DNA of 64,000 bases, taken from Allomuricauda sp. GTDB taxonomy: Bacteria > Bacteroidota > Bacteroidia > Flavobacteriales > Flavobacteriaceae. The notes beneath the pieces are model-generated. The model saw nothing but the letters and a program-made list of their open reading frames with translations. It did not search any database and was not told where the DNA came from. The position numbers were made by a program, and so were the translations under genes. Numbering within the stretch: position 1 is the first letter of the stretch; the number at the start of each line of letters is the position of its first letter. The stretch is taken from the NCBI RefSeq assembly GCF_002699205.1, contig NZ_PABT01000029.1, forward strand, positions 1 through 64,000, in the 5' to 3' direction. This document shows, one piece after another, positions 7,322-16,536 of this stretch.

Positions 7322-7654
7322 TTAAAACAATAAAATTTCGAAAATAAAGGAGCAAGCGAAAATGATGCCCAAAAAGGTGTAGTTTATCAATCGTAACGGT
7401 GCCAATAGTACGATCAAACTTGCCATGGTCATCAAAATGATGAAAAACGTGAACGTCCCAGAACCGATCCCCCAGTAAAAACAGCTAAGCCCCAATGATA
7501 AGATCATTAGGGCCAAACCAGAATATTGGGATATTTTTTTATGATCACCGGTCCATTTCTCAATGCCTAGTTCTCCTACCGGGGCCATTTTTTTTGAGGT
7601 CCCGTACAGCAGATAAAAGGAAATAAAGATGAGCAATGAAATTCCTGTGGCCAT
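7322..7654 (-). CDS. Small membrane protein, DUF3325-like (iron uptake operon)
   Basis: 110 residues with four hydrophobic segments at about 3-20, 44-62, 67-85 and 90-108. Size, topology and its place between a periplasmic protein and a DUF3649/PepSY pair resemble the DUF3325 proteins of siderophore uptake operons. The loop between the first two helices holds KKMAPVGELGIEKWTGDHKK. No catalytic motif is visible. It is separated by 3 bases from the genes on both sides, a clear sign of one transcript. The function is unknown and the family assignment is partly contextual. Confidence 0.62.
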   Translation of the reverse strand: MATGISLLIFISFYLLYGTSKKMAPVGELGIEKWTGDHKKISQYSGLALMILSLGLSCFYWGIGSGTFTFFIILMTMASLIVLLAPLRLINYTFLGIIFACSFIFEILLF

Positions 7655-7657
7655 AGA

Positions 7658-8374
7658 TTATTGTGTTATGCAATAGGTGGTGCAATGCCAAATAAATTCA
7701 TAATCATCACCATTGTAGGTGCCGGGGACTTCTTCTTTGGTCGTGGTTTCCACAATGTATTTTGTCTTCCACGGCAAGGAAAATGAAACCTCTCCGTTAT
7801 CATCGGTGTACAAGGTTTTTGACCATAGATCCGAAACATAGACTTTAAGCTCGTTTTTGGCGATCGGTTCACCTTTGTACAATACTTGGAGTTTAATTTC
7901 CTTTCCGTCGTTCTTTAGTTGTTTTATCGCAATTCCCTCTGCATTTATGGTCTTCGTGTCGCCATCGGTTCCTACCAAAATCTTTGCTGTTGAGTGATAA
8001 TGCGTTTTGAAAATGCCAAAATCATATTCGGTATAATCAATCACATTGATCTCGTTGTTGTTGAGGGCCAGGGTATAAACTCCGTTTTGTGATGGGGTGA
8101 AACTGGCCAGGTAATGATCTTCTTTCGCTTCTGTTCTCAATTCGGTCTTTGTGCCATCCGGAGCGATTGCCCATAAGGTGAATTTGGATACCGCAGGAAA
8201 AGCCTCTCCATCCACTTTTTCAATTACACCATAGGTGTATTCACCATAATGCACACGAACTTCTTGTACTTGCCCCAAAACTCCTTTGCCGTTTGTCTCG
8301 ATCCATAGGTAATGTGCAGAGGCGGACATTGCGCCAAAAAGGAGAAATAAGATCGATGCTATTTTTGTTTTCAT
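7658..8374 (-). CDS. DUF4198 domain periplasmic protein
   Basis: 238 residues. The ATG at 8374-8372 gives a signal peptide (MKTKIASILFLLFGAMSASA, cleavage before HYLWIET). A longer in-frame start would run back into the receptor gene and through a terminator, so I rejected it. The HYLWIE opening, the long beta-rich body and the C-terminal carboxypeptidase-like segment (LWSKTLYTDDNGEVSFSLPW) fit DUF4198 proteins, relatives of the NikM/cobalt-transport periplasmic components. The tail FIWHCTTYCITQ has two Cys and one His that could bind metal. Placed between receptor and membrane reductase, it may handle metal or the siderophore in the periplasm; this is inference. Confidence 0.78.
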   Translation of the reverse strand: MKTKIASILFLLFGAMSASAHYLWIETNGKGVLGQVQEVRVHYGEYTYGVIEKVDGEAFPAVSKFTLWAIAPDGTKTELRTEAKEDHYLASFTPSQNGVYTLALNNNEINVIDYTEYDFGIFKTHYHSTAKILVGTDGDTKTINAEGIAIKQLKNDGKEIKLQVLYKGEPIAKNELKVYVSDLWSKTLYTDDNGEVSFSLPWKTKYIVETTTKEEVPGTYNGDDYEFIWHCTTYCITQ

Positions 8375-8391
8375 GTTAGTTAGATGGTTTA

Positions 8392-8420
8392 AAAGGCCCG
8401 AGGGATATCCCTTGGGCCTT
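8392..8420 (-). terminator. Terminator or attenuator between receptor and downstream operon genes
   Basis: AAGGCCCGAGGG and CCCTTGGGCCTT pair over 12 bases (one G-T) around ATAT. On the minus strand the stem is followed by TTTT. It would reduce read-through from the receptor gene into the four downstream genes, keeping receptor expression highest. Confidence 0.65.
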
Positions 8421-8430
8421 ACTTGATTTT

Positions 8431-10761
8431 TTAAAATGAATAGCTCACGGACAGTCTTCCATTTATGCCAGGTTCGGATTGCCAATATAGATATGAGCTG
8501 TAGTTGGATCCAGAATATAGATATTCATCCAATAGGTTGTTCACGTTCAATTGTACCCTAAACTTGTTATTGCTCCAAGATAAAGCTCCATCCAGCCTAA
8601 AGTAGTTGGGGAGTTCAGATTCATTATCGGCTCCCCATGCCCATGTAGAACGGTCCACTTGGTATTGGTAGCCCAATGAGGCTCCAAATCCTTTTAGTTT
8701 TGAATTTGTGCCGAACTTATAGTTGAACCAACCATTGGTAACATGTTTGGCATGTCCGGCTACCCTTGTTCCGATCATATCCGGGTCAGAGTCCTCCGTG
8801 ATCTCAACATTGGTATTGGCGTAGTTGAGTACCACGTTAAATTCTGGGGTAATCTGTCCTTGAAGGTCGAACTCAATTCCTTTGGATTGGATTTCACCCA
8901 ATTGTATGGAATAATTTACGTTGTCCGGGTCTGTTACCAATACATTTTGCTTGGTAATGATATAGGCTCCCAAAGAGGTTCGCAGTTTACCATCGAAGAA
9001 CGATTTTTTAATACCTCCTTCGATATCATTTCCTTCCTCGGGATCAAAACTGTCACCAGTTGCACTTACACCACTATTGGGGTTAAAAGCCTGGTCGTAT
9101 AGTGCATAAGCTGTTAGACTGGGTGTGATGTCAACGCTCAGGCCTGCTCTTGGGGTAAATATTTTGTCGTGTTCATCCTTGCCCTGGGTTGTCAGGTTGG
9201 TATATCTTCCTGCCAAGGTAAGTCTTACCTTGTTGTCCAAGAAACTAAGTTCATCTTGCAGGTAAAAAGAACGGTTGGTAAACCCATAGGTGTACACACC
9301 ATCCCTATATTTTAGATCTACGGAACGGTCGAATTCTGGTGATGTGGTGTTGCCGTAAGTCGGGTTGTAAATATTGAAAGGAGTTGTGGTGTCCACTACG
9401 CCATATTGACCAAAATCAGCCCAGTAATTACGTTCGGTAAAATCAAATCCACCCAAAATATTGTGGGTAATGCTTCCTGTAATTGCAGTTCCATATAAAT
9501 AGGTTTGAGCAAATTTACCCAGCGATAGAGCGTCCCAAATACTTGTGTACCTGATGGCGTCCCCATTATCATCTATGGACCACAACCAAGTTGAGTTCCC
9601 TACTTGATCATATCTTAGGTATGCAAATTTTGCCTCTGCACTCCATTTATCATTAAAATCGTGCTTAATGGTAGTGAAGAAGGTCATTTCCTCTATATCG
9701 GTAACGGGATAGTTGTCATCGGTAAATTTAAAATCACGATCCAAACTTCCATAACCATCCTCAACGGGTGCAAACACATAAGCAGAACCAAGATAGCTTT
9801 CCGCATTATTGTAGTTAAGCTCCGTAGTAATCGAGGTCTTATCGGTAAAGTTGTAGGTTATTGCCGGAGCAATTCCATAACGTTGCACATCCTCGCCCCC
9901 TCTATGGGAGTCTGTAGTTTGGTACATGGCATTAAAACGGTAAAGCAATTTACCATTCTCTGTAAGTTTGCCGCCTAGATCTATATTTCCCCTATAGAAA
10001 TCAAAGCTTCCTGCAGTAAGGTTTACGTTGGCAATGGACTGTGCCGTTGGCTTTTTTGTGACCACGTTATAAAACCCGCCGGGTTCACCTGCGGACATCA
10101 TAAAACCAGCTGGCCCCTTGACAAATTCTATCTGGTCAACGAAAGCCATATCCTCGGACAACGGCCCCCAGCTGTCTTCAAAATTAAATCCATTTCTAAA
10201 TGCCGGTAATCGAAAGCCACGCATGTTTACCCGGGCAAAACTCCCCCAATGCTCCAACATGGTTACCCCACTGACATTTCGGATTACTCCTTCCATGATA
10301 TTGGTGGTCTGTTGGTCCTGCAATAATTCACCGCCGACAATTTGTATGTTCTGTGGTAGTTTGGCAACCTCGGTTTTTAACCTAAGGGACTGCGAAGGTG
10401 TGTTTTTTACATATTTATTGTGTTGAGCCTCTACGACAACTTCATTGAGTTGCTCTTGCTTTTCGATCATTTTTATGTTGGGAACCTTTGTGGTTTGATT
10501 GGCATAAACGGTAATGGTTTTGTGTTCCGTGCCAAACCCGATCATCGAAAAGGTTAGGGTATAGGTACCTGGGGCAAGGTTTTCAATTTTGTACTCCCCA
10601 GAGTTGTCCGAAGTGGCCCCAAGGCTGGTGTTGGACAGTGCGATATTTACGTCGGGCAGGGGATTGTTCCTTTGGTCGGTAACTTGGCCTGCTACACTTC
10701 CAGTTTGGGCTTGTGCCGCGCCAAACACGATAAGTGATAGGATAAATAGAATTGTTCTCAT
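8431..10761 (-). CDS. TonB-dependent siderophore receptor
   Basis: A 776-residue outer-membrane receptor. A signal peptide (1-18, ending GAAQAQ) is followed by a carboxypeptidase-regulatory-like domain at about 22-95 (GSVAGQVTDQRNNPLPDVNI), as usual in Bacteroidota. A TonB box-like NEVVVEA near 105 precedes the plug (about 120-240: LPQNIQIVGGELLQDQQ, VDQIEFVKGPAGFM, GEPGGFYNVVTKKP). The rest is a 22-strand barrel with the typical FNPNSGVSATGDSFDPEEG segment of FpvA/FhuE-type siderophore receptors, ending in Phe. It takes up a ferric siderophore with energy from TonB. The ligand is unknown. It leads the iron operon and has a good promoter; I did not find a clear Fur box. Confidence 0.93.
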   Translation of the reverse strand: MRTILFILSLIVFGAAQAQTGSVAGQVTDQRNNPLPDVNIALSNTSLGATSDNSGEYKIENLAPGTYTLTFSMIGFGTEHKTITVYANQTTKVPNIKMIEKQEQLNEVVVEAQHNKYVKNTPSQSLRLKTEVAKLPQNIQIVGGELLQDQQTTNIMEGVIRNVSGVTMLEHWGSFARVNMRGFRLPAFRNGFNFEDSWGPLSEDMAFVDQIEFVKGPAGFMMSAGEPGGFYNVVTKKPTAQSIANVNLTAGSFDFYRGNIDLGGKLTENGKLLYRFNAMYQTTDSHRGGEDVQRYGIAPAITYNFTDKTSITTELNYNNAESYLGSAYVFAPVEDGYGSLDRDFKFTDDNYPVTDIEEMTFFTTIKHDFNDKWSAEAKFAYLRYDQVGNSTWLWSIDDNGDAIRYTSIWDALSLGKFAQTYLYGTAITGSITHNILGGFDFTERNYWADFGQYGVVDTTTPFNIYNPTYGNTTSPEFDRSVDLKYRDGVYTYGFTNRSFYLQDELSFLDNKVRLTLAGRYTNLTTQGKDEHDKIFTPRAGLSVDITPSLTAYALYDQAFNPNSGVSATGDSFDPEEGNDIEGGIKKSFFDGKLRTSLGAYIITKQNVLVTDPDNVNYSIQLGEIQSKGIEFDLQGQITPEFNVVLNYANTNVEITEDSDPDMIGTRVAGHAKHVTNGWFNYKFGTNSKLKGFGASLGYQYQVDRSTWAWGADNESELPNYFRLDGALSWSNNKFRVQLNVNNLLDEYLYSGSNYSSYLYWQSEPGINGRLSVSYSF

Positions 10762-10798
10762 TATATTATTTATAATAGGTCTAAATAAGTTCCAGGCG

Positions 10799-10829
10799 CA
10801 AAAGTATTATCCAATGCTAAATCAAACAA
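10799..10829 (-). promoter_or_regulatory. Promoter of the siderophore receptor operon
   Basis: On the minus strand TTG at 10829-10827, a 20-base spacer and TACTTTTG at 10806-10799 match TTG-N-TAnnTTTG exactly, 37 bases before the start codon. Confidence 0.65.
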
Positions 10830-10926
10830 AGAATATTTAGACTAATTACAAATAGTATAAAATAAGATAATTTATTTAACTGATTAACAGTTGTTTGAAG
10901 TTAAAATTTTAACATTTCAAATCGGG

Positions 10927-11745
10927 CTATAACGAGTTGATGGTTTTTCGAATTGCCGTTAAATCGGTCAATAGCTTTTCCAATAGACTTAAATCCAGCA
11001 TATTGGCGCCATCACTTTTGGCGTTTGCCGGGTCAAAATGGGTTTCCATAAAAAGACCGTCAACACCTGCTGCAATACCTGCCCGCGCCATTGTCCCGAT
11101 CAAGGCCGGTCTTCCGCCGGTGACCCCAGAAGATTGGTTGGGTTGTTGCAGGGAATGGGTAACGTCCAGTATCACAGGGGCATATTGTTTCATGGTTGGG
11201 ATACCGCGAAAATCCACAATCATATCCTGGTAGCCGAACATGGTTCCGCGGTCGGTGATCCAAACTTGCCCATTGCCCGAATCAGTCACCTTGGTTACGG
11301 CATGTTGCATGCTCTCTGGACTCATAAACTGTCCTTTTTTCAAGTTTACCACCTTTCCGGTTTTGGCCGCTGCCACGACCAAGTCGGTCTGTCTCACTAA
11401 AAAAGCTGGAATCTGCAGCACATCCACATACTCGGCGGCCATGGAGGCATCCGAAATTTCGTGAATATCCGTTACCGTGGGGACTTCGAAGGTCTCCGAT
11501 ACCTTTTTCAAAATTTTCAACGCCTTTTCATCACCAATTCCAGTAAAGGAATCCAAACGGCTACGGTTTGCCTTTTTAAAACTTCCTTTGAAAACATAAG
11601 GGATTTGGAGCTTGTCCGTGATCGCCACCACCTTTTCTGCGATTTTCATGGCCATGTCCTCACCTTCAATGGCACAGGGTCCTGCCAACAGGAAGAAATT
11701 GTCACTATCGGTATGTTTTATTTGTGGAATTTTGGTAATGTCCAT
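10927..11745 (-). CDS. kdsA: 3-deoxy-8-phosphooctulonate synthase (KDO8P synthase)
   Basis: KdsA condenses arabinose 5-phosphate with phosphoenolpyruvate to KDO 8-phosphate, a step in lipopolysaccharide core synthesis in the cytoplasm. The 272-residue TIM barrel shows FFLLAGPCAIEGED (about 17-30), FKGSFKKANRSRLDSFTG, VPTVTDIHE, ITDRGTMFGYQDMIVDFR and DVTHSLQQPN. Cys24 in GPCAIE is the metal-ligand Cys of the metal-dependent class II enzymes, where the metal-independent E. coli type has Asn. The length is normal. The gene stands alone; a TATATTTG box lies at 11768-11761 upstream, without a clear -33 TTG. A neighbouring kdsB/kdsC is not present here. Confidence 0.96.
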   Translation of the reverse strand: MDITKIPQIKHTDSDNFFLLAGPCAIEGEDMAMKIAEKVVAITDKLQIPYVFKGSFKKANRSRLDSFTGIGDEKALKILKKVSETFEVPTVTDIHEISDASMAAEYVDVLQIPAFLVRQTDLVVAAAKTGKVVNLKKGQFMSPESMQHAVTKVTDSGNGQVWITDRGTMFGYQDMIVDFRGIPTMKQYAPVILDVTHSLQQPNQSSGVTGGRPALIGTMARAGIAAGVDGLFMETHFDPANAKSDGANMLDLSLLEKLLTDLTAIRKTINSL

Positions 11746-11760
11746 TTCTTAAAATTTGCA

Positions 11761-11768
11761 CAAATATA
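11761..11768 (-). promoter_or_regulatory. -7 box of kdsA
   Basis: TATATTTG on the minus strand, matching TAnnTTTG, lies 15 bases before the kdsA start. No TTG is seen at the expected distance. Confidence 0.4.
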
Positions 11769-11818
11769 GTACTAAACGGCCGTATCCTTTTTAAGTTTAT
11801 CAAGATAAACCATCAACC

Positions 11819-12412
11819 ATGACGTATAGAATTATTTTGTTTGCGCTATGTTCCTTGCCAATAATTTCCACGGCTCAATGGCAAGAAAAGGGCGGTACCT
11901 TTGATTTGGCCCATTTGGTACGCCAACAGTTTAAATTGAACTTATTGAGCCCTGGGTTTACGTATGAGTTGGGTCTATTTAAAAATGTGAGTGCTTCTGG
12001 AGGTTTAGGTTTGGGTTACGCTACTTATGAGGAAGGATATGCTGTTGGACTGACCTTGCATACAAGGGTACGGTATTATCACAATTTTAATAATAGAATA
12101 GATAAGAACAAAAATGTTTCCGGCAATTCCGGCAATTATATTGCTGCGGCCCGTAGTATTTTTTTCTCTCAAATGCGGTTGGCTACAAACATAGAAGGCC
12201 CGGATGATTTTAACCTTGGATTTTATGGAATGGTCTACGGTATCCAACGTACATATGAGAAGGGCTTCAATTTTAATCTGGAACTTGGGGCGGGCTATTA
12301 CCAAGGTGACGGGGTCCCCAACGGGTATGGTCCATTGCTGAACTTTACTTTTGGTTGGGTGGCCACCAAAAGAAAGAAGAAAGATCCATATCTCGATAAA
12401 ATAAAGCCGTAA
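11819..12412 (+). CDS. Outer-membrane-type protein, tandem family copy 1
   Basis: 197 residues with a signal peptide (cleavage near STAQWQEKG) and alternating hydrophobic/aromatic strands typical of small beta-barrels. I do not recognise a named family with certainty; it is DUF3575-like in style. It shares four blocks with the next two genes: FKLNLLSPGFTYELGL, RVRYYHNFNNRIDKNKNVSG, NSGNYIAA and YGMVYGIQRTYEKGF followed by NLELGAGYY. The C-terminus extends past the last strand with a charged KRKKKDPYLDKIKP tail that the others lack. Gaps to the next copies are 52 and 57 bases, all in the same direction, suggesting duplication and perhaps one transcript. Confidence 0.72.
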   Translation: MTYRIILFALCSLPIISTAQWQEKGGTFDLAHLVRQQFKLNLLSPGFTYELGLFKNVSASGGLGLGYATYEEGYAVGLTLHTRVRYYHNFNNRIDKNKNVSGNSGNYIAAARSIFFSQMRLATNIEGPDDFNLGFYGMVYGIQRTYEKGFNFNLELGAGYYQGDGVPNGYGPLLNFTFGWVATKRKKKDPYLDKIKP

Positions 12413-12464
12413 AACATACTATTTTGACGAAGTTGGGGTTATAATACTACCAAATTAACCTACA

Positions 12465-13022
12465 ATGCGTCGTTTACTACTTTTGGTATTCCTGTCCACA
12501 GGATTTTTTACGTATGCCCAATATGGCAAAAACTGCGAAATCCGTCAGTTTAAGCTCAATGCCTTCAACCCCGGAATCGAGTACGAAATGGCCTTGGGTG
12601 TAAACAGTACTCTGGATGTTCGGGTGGCATATCAGGTCGCTTTGGAGCCTGCAAGTGCGGAACCTTTGGAGAATTTTGATTTCTTTCCTGCAATAACCGT
12701 CCAGAACAGATACTATCACAATCTCAATAGTAGACAAAGACGAAGAAGGTCCATTTATGGAAATTCGGGTAATTATTTAGCACCGTCGGCGGCAATTTTT
12801 TCCCCGGGAAGTCGAGTTGTGGAAGGGCGATTGGTAGATGGGATTCATGGCTATGGTGGATTGGTCTATGGAGTTCAACGCAGTTATAATTCTGGCTTTA
12901 GCTTCTCCATTGATGCGGGTGCGGGATATTACGTAGGGCCCTTTAAAGGAGCCATTCATCCCGTGGTGAACCTAAGTATTGGTTGGATCATTAGTGAAAA
13001 GCGTTGGTGTGTGGGGCTATAG
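12465..13022 (+). CDS. Outer-membrane-type protein, tandem family copy 2
   Basis: 185 residues, signal peptide ending FFTYAQYGK, then a barrel-like domain. The shared blocks read FKLNAFNPGIEYEMALG, NRYYHNLNSRQRRRRSIYG, NSGNYLAP and YGGLVYGVQRSYNSGF followed by SIDAGAGYY. The basic cluster RQRRRR replaces RIDKNK of copy 1. The protein ends GWIISEKRWCVGL shortly after the last strand. It is the middle member of three paralogs; the divergence indicates an old duplication. The function is unknown; an outer-membrane location is inferred from the signal peptide and the strand pattern. Confidence 0.72.
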   Translation: MRRLLLLVFLSTGFFTYAQYGKNCEIRQFKLNAFNPGIEYEMALGVNSTLDVRVAYQVALEPASAEPLENFDFFPAITVQNRYYHNLNSRQRRRRSIYGNSGNYLAPSAAIFSPGSRVVEGRLVDGIHGYGGLVYGVQRSYNSGFSFSIDAGAGYYVGPFKGAIHPVVNLSIGWIISEKRWCVGL

Positions 13023-13079
13023 CCATTTTTTTCTGGTATAATATTTGATCTGGGTTAGAGATAATTTAACCTAACCTTT

Positions 13080-13625
13080 ATGAAAACCATTACATCTTTT
13101 ATTATTTTCAGTGTACTGTTGGTAGGTAATCAAGTTGTGGCACAATCAGGGAAAACCGTTGAAGATGGTCAGCTTACCATAAATGTTTTACTACCAGGCA
13201 TTATTTATGAACATGGACTTTCCCAAAATTCCACCATTACGGCAGAGGCCACTATGGGTTTTGCATACAGGGAATCAGACTTTGTGGAAAGTGGGTTTGG
13301 GATATTTCCTATAGGAAGGCTCCAGTATCGACATTACTATAATTTTGATAGACGACTCGATAAAGGAAAACGTATTGCAGGCAATACAGGAAACTATATC
13401 GCTCCTACTGTCGCTATACAGGGCGGTAAAGCGATAATTGGGGATTTGGAATATGTTTCTGACTATTTCGGAGCCTTGGGTGCAGTATATGGACTTCAGC
13501 GGACAGGGCAGAAAGGTTTCCAATTTAGATTTGAGGTTGGGCCTGGTTATTTCTTTGATGAATTTGAAAGTAATTTCGGGATTTTTCTCGCATTGAAGCT
13601 AGGTTGGGTGGTCAGTAAGAAATGA
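13080..13625 (+). CDS. Outer-membrane-type protein, tandem family copy 3
   Basis: 181 residues, signal peptide ending VVAQSGK, then the same fold. Its blocks read LTINVLLPGIIYEHGLS, YRHYYNFDRRLDKGKRIAG, NTGNYIAP and LGAVYGLQRTGQKGF followed by RFEVGPGYF. It ends in GWVVSKK, close to the end of the last predicted strand. In all three copies a conserved Y-H/Y-N aromatic run, then a basic stretch and a (S/T)GNY motif, sit at the centre and may form a loop of functional importance. typA follows 98 bases later with its own -7 box. Confidence 0.72.
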   Translation: MKTITSFIIFSVLLVGNQVVAQSGKTVEDGQLTINVLLPGIIYEHGLSQNSTITAEATMGFAYRESDFVESGFGIFPIGRLQYRHYYNFDRRLDKGKRIAGNTGNYIAPTVAIQGGKAIIGDLEYVSDYFGALGAVYGLQRTGQKGFQFRFEVGPGYFFDEFESNFGIFLALKLGWVVSKK

Positions 13626-13697
13626 GATATTGGAACTACCACTAAATCAATAAGATAAAAATAACATTTAGGTGTGCCAACAAGTGAAAAATAGCAG

Positions 13698-13705
13698 TAT
13701 CTTTG
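13698..13705 (+). promoter_or_regulatory. -7 box of typA
   Basis: TATCTTTG matches TAnnTTTG exactly and lies 18 bases before the typA ATG. No clear -33 TTG is present. Confidence 0.45.
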
Positions 13706-13723
13706 CGGGCTTAAAATTAGGTT

Positions 13724-15523
13724 ATGTCCAAGATTAAAAATATTGCAATCATTGCCCACGTAGACCACGGTAAGACTACCTTGGTCGATAAAATTATGTA
13801 CCATTGCCAGTTGTTCCGGGAAAACGAGAACAAAGGCGACCTGATATTGGACAACAATGACCTGGAGCGGGAACGCGGAATTACCATCGTTTCCAAAAAC
13901 GTCTCCGTTGTTTACAAAGACACTAAAATCAATATTATCGATACCCCTGGTCACGCCGATTTCGGTGGTGAAGTGGAACGTGTTCTTAATATGGCCGATG
14001 GGGTGTTGCTACTTGTTGATGCTTTTGAAGGCCCAATGCCACAAACCCGTTTTGTGCTTCAAAAGGCGATTGACCTTGGTTTAAAACCATGTGTTGTCAT
14101 CAATAAAGTGGATAAAGAGAACTGTACCCCAGAGGAGGTTCACGAAAAAGTGTTCGATCTAATGTTTGAATTGGGTGCCGAGGAATGGCAGCTCGATTTC
14201 CCAACGGTTTATGGTTCTGCAAAGAACAATTGGATGGGTGAGGATTGGAAAGAACCTACCGAAAACATCGAACCGTTATTGGATATGGTCATCGAGCATA
14301 TTCCAGAGTTCAAACCCCAAGAAGGTACCACCCAAATGTTGATTACCTCGTTGGATTTTTCTTCGTTCACGGGGCGAATCGCAATCGGCAGGCTGCAAAG
14401 AGGGAGCCTTCGCGAGGGGCAACAGGTTTCTTTGGTAAAAAGAGATGGTTCCATTGTGAAGACCAGGATCAAAGAGCTCTACACTTTTGAAGGTTTGGGC
14501 CGTAAAAGGGTTGAAGAAGTAGTTGCAGGGGATATCTGTGCCATTGTAGGTATGGAGGGTTTTGAAATAGGTGATACCGTTGCCGATATTGAAAAACCCG
14601 AAAAACTAAAGTCAATTGCCATTGATGAACCCACCATGAGCATGCTTTTCACCATTAACGATAGCCCGTTTTTTGGTAAGGATGGAAAGTTTGTTACGTC
14701 CAGACATATTAAGGAACGTTTGGAAAAAGAATTGGAGAAAAACTTGGCGCTTCGAGTGCAGGAAACCGATAGTGCCGACAAATTTTTGGTATATGGTCGA
14801 GGAGTGCTGCACCTTTCTGTATTGATTGAAACCATGCGTAGGGAAGGTTACGAACTTCAAATAGGCCAACCTCAGGTAATTATCAAAGAGATCGATGGTG
14901 TGAAATGTGAGCCCGTAGAGCACTTGACCATTGATTTGCCTGAAGAAGTATCTGGTAAGGCCGTGGAAATGGTCTCCATTAGGAAAGGGGAGATGACCAG
15001 CATGGAGGCAAGAGGTTCCCGAATGGTTTGTGAGTTCATCATCCCATCCAGGGGAATCATCGGTCTTCGAAACCAATTGTTGACCGCTACTGCTGGTGAA
15101 GCCATTATGGCACACCGATTTTTTGAGTATCAACCCTTAAAAGGGGATATAGCCCAAAGATTGAACGGTTCATTGGTATCCATGGAAAATGGAACCGCGA
15201 TCCCTTATTCTATTGATAAACTTCAGGAAAGGGGTAAATTCTTTATTGATCCAGGAGAGGATATTTATGAAGGTCAGGTAATTGGTGAAAATTCTCGACA
15301 GGATGATATGACAGTGAATGTTACTAAAACCAAAAAACTGTCCAATGTTCGTTCTGCTGGAGCCGACGACAAGGCCAAGATTGTACCGGCCATCAAATTT
15401 TCTTTGGAAGAAGCCTTGGAATACATTCAAAAAGATGAATACGTTGAAGTGACCCCAAACCATCTCAGAATTAGAAAAATACATCTAAAGGAAGTGGACA
15501 GGAAAAGAAACAAGATCACATAA
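13724..15523 (+). CDS. typA: Ribosome-associated GTPase TypA/BipA
   Basis: A 599-residue translational GTPase that binds the ribosome and helps 50S assembly and stress adaptation. The G domain shows [13 protein letters not shown] (G1, about 11-23), RGITI (G2), [14 protein letters not shown] (G3) and NKVDKENC (G4). Domain II (about 205-290), two EF-G-like alpha/beta domains and the BipA-specific C-terminal domain ([21 protein letters not shown], then FKEVTP-like [15 protein letters not shown]) follow in the normal order. Length and start agree with the family. It is a single-gene unit: its TAA at 15521-15523 is merged with the start of a strong terminator. Confidence 0.96.
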   Translation: MSKIKNIAIIAHVDHGKTTLVDKIMYHCQLFRENENKGDLILDNNDLERERGITIVSKNVSVVYKDTKINIIDTPGHADFGGEVERVLNMADGVLLLVDAFEGPMPQTRFVLQKAIDLGLKPCVVINKVDKENCTPEEVHEKVFDLMFELGAEEWQLDFPTVYGSAKNNWMGEDWKEPTENIEPLLDMVIEHIPEFKPQEGTTQMLITSLDFSSFTGRIAIGRLQRGSLREGQQVSLVKRDGSIVKTRIKELYTFEGLGRKRVEEVVAGDICAIVGMEGFEIGDTVADIEKPEKLKSIAIDEPTMSMLFTINDSPFFGKDGKFVTSRHIKERLEKELEKNLALRVQETDSADKFLVYGRGVLHLSVLIETMRREGYELQIGQPQVIIKEIDGVKCEPVEHLTIDLPEEVSGKAVEMVSIRKGEMTSMEARGSRMVCEFIIPSRGIIGLRNQLLTATAGEAIMAHRFFEYQPLKGDIAQRLNGSLVSMENGTAIPYSIDKLQERGKFFIDPGEDIYEGQVIGENSRQDDMTVNVTKTKKLSNVRSAGADDKAKIVPAIKFSLEEALEYIQKDEYVEVTPNHLRIRKIHLKEVDRKRNKIT

Positions 15524-15556
15524 AAAAAGCCCCTTTGAAAAAAGGGGCTTTTTTTT
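15522..15556 (+). terminator. Terminator of typA
   Basis: GCCCCTTT and AAAGGGGC pair around a short loop, flanked by A7 and T8, starting in the typA stop codon. It could work in both directions. Confidence 0.88.
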
Positions 15557-15604
15557 GAAAGGAATTTTAGCAATCCCGACTATTCCAAATTAAAACCCAA
15601 AACA

Positions 15605-16510
15605 ATGAAATACCTGAACAAGACCCTTTTTACTGCAGTAACAATTTTACTGTTTATTTCATGTAAAGAGCAGCAAAAAGAAAGTGCCGGAGCAGAAGCT
15701 CCACAGGCAACTACCGAAAAAATCGAAAACACTATTTCCATTCCTGACGCTTGGGTGGCCAATAGGGTAAAAAAGGCAAAGGAACGCTTGACCAAAACGG
15801 AGGCTGGTAAAGTTGTTTGGGCATCTATGGAAGCCCACGGTGGCTTGGATACATGGTACAAAAATGGACCTTTGGGCATGCGATTCAAATATCAACCTTT
15901 GGACGGTAAAACACCAAGGGATAGTTACGAAGTAGTGGACACTTGGAACAATAGGGTAGTGCACACAAGTATAGAAGATCCAGAATCAAAGTTTGGATTT
16001 ACAGGTGAGGAAACTTGGTTGAAGGCCAAGGATTCCACTACATTTAATTATGACGTGAAGTTTTGGGCACTGACACCATTATACCTTATGGGGCATCCTT
16101 TTGTTGAAGATGGAAAGGGGGTGAACTTGGAACTGCTTCCAGAAACAACCTATAAGGGCAAAAAGAACAAATTGGTAAAGGTTACCTATGAGCCAGGGAC
16201 AGGTGATGCCCCGGATGATTATTATATCCTACATTTTGATGCAGAGACCAATTTGTTGACCGCGACCCGTTACATTGTTTCTTACCCAGCGTATTTTAAG
16301 GATGGGGGACACAATCCCGAAAAGTTTATGGAGGTCGGGGAACTGATCGATGTGGACGGTGTGCTTTTGCCAACTGAATTAAAAACTCATTGGACGGTGG
16401 ATGGGAAACCGGGAGAGTACATCACCAAAATTGAAATCTCAGAATTGGAATTTAAATCTGATTTGCCAACAAATTTCTTTGATATCCCAGAAGGCGCAAA
16501 GAAACTGTGA
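15605..16510 (+). CDS. DUF6503-like lipoprotein
   Basis: 301 residues with a lipoprotein signal (TILLFISCKEQQ, lipidated Cys at about 20). The mature part begins with a low-complexity linker, followed by a domain starting near residue 60 with EAGKVVWASMEAHGGLDTWYK. It continues with strand-rich sequence (YEVVDTWNNRVVHT, VKVTYEPGTGDAPDDYYILHFDAETNLL) that looks like an outer-membrane lipoprotein-carrier (LolA-like) half-barrel. The family is known in Flavobacteriia as DUF6503; its role is unknown. The conserved HGG(L)..W at the domain start is typical of it. The downstream gene converges, so it is a single-gene unit. Confidence 0.72.
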   Translation: MKYLNKTLFTAVTILLFISCKEQQKESAGAEAPQATTEKIENTISIPDAWVANRVKKAKERLTKTEAGKVVWASMEAHGGLDTWYKNGPLGMRFKYQPLDGKTPRDSYEVVDTWNNRVVHTSIEDPESKFGFTGEETWLKAKDSTTFNYDVKFWALTPLYLMGHPFVEDGKGVNLELLPETTYKGKKNKLVKVTYEPGTGDAPDDYYILHFDAETNLLTATRYIVSYPAYFKDGGHNPEKFMEVGELIDVDGVLLPTELKTHWTVDGKPGEYITKIEISELEFKSDLPTNFFDIPEGAKKL

Positions 16511-16536
16511 TTTCAATAGATGACTAATTAAGATGA

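Noticed and set aside
8375..8485. Upstream start for the DUF4198 gene
   Set aside because: It would begin inside the receptor gene and pass through a terminator; the ATG at 8374 gives a clean signal peptide.
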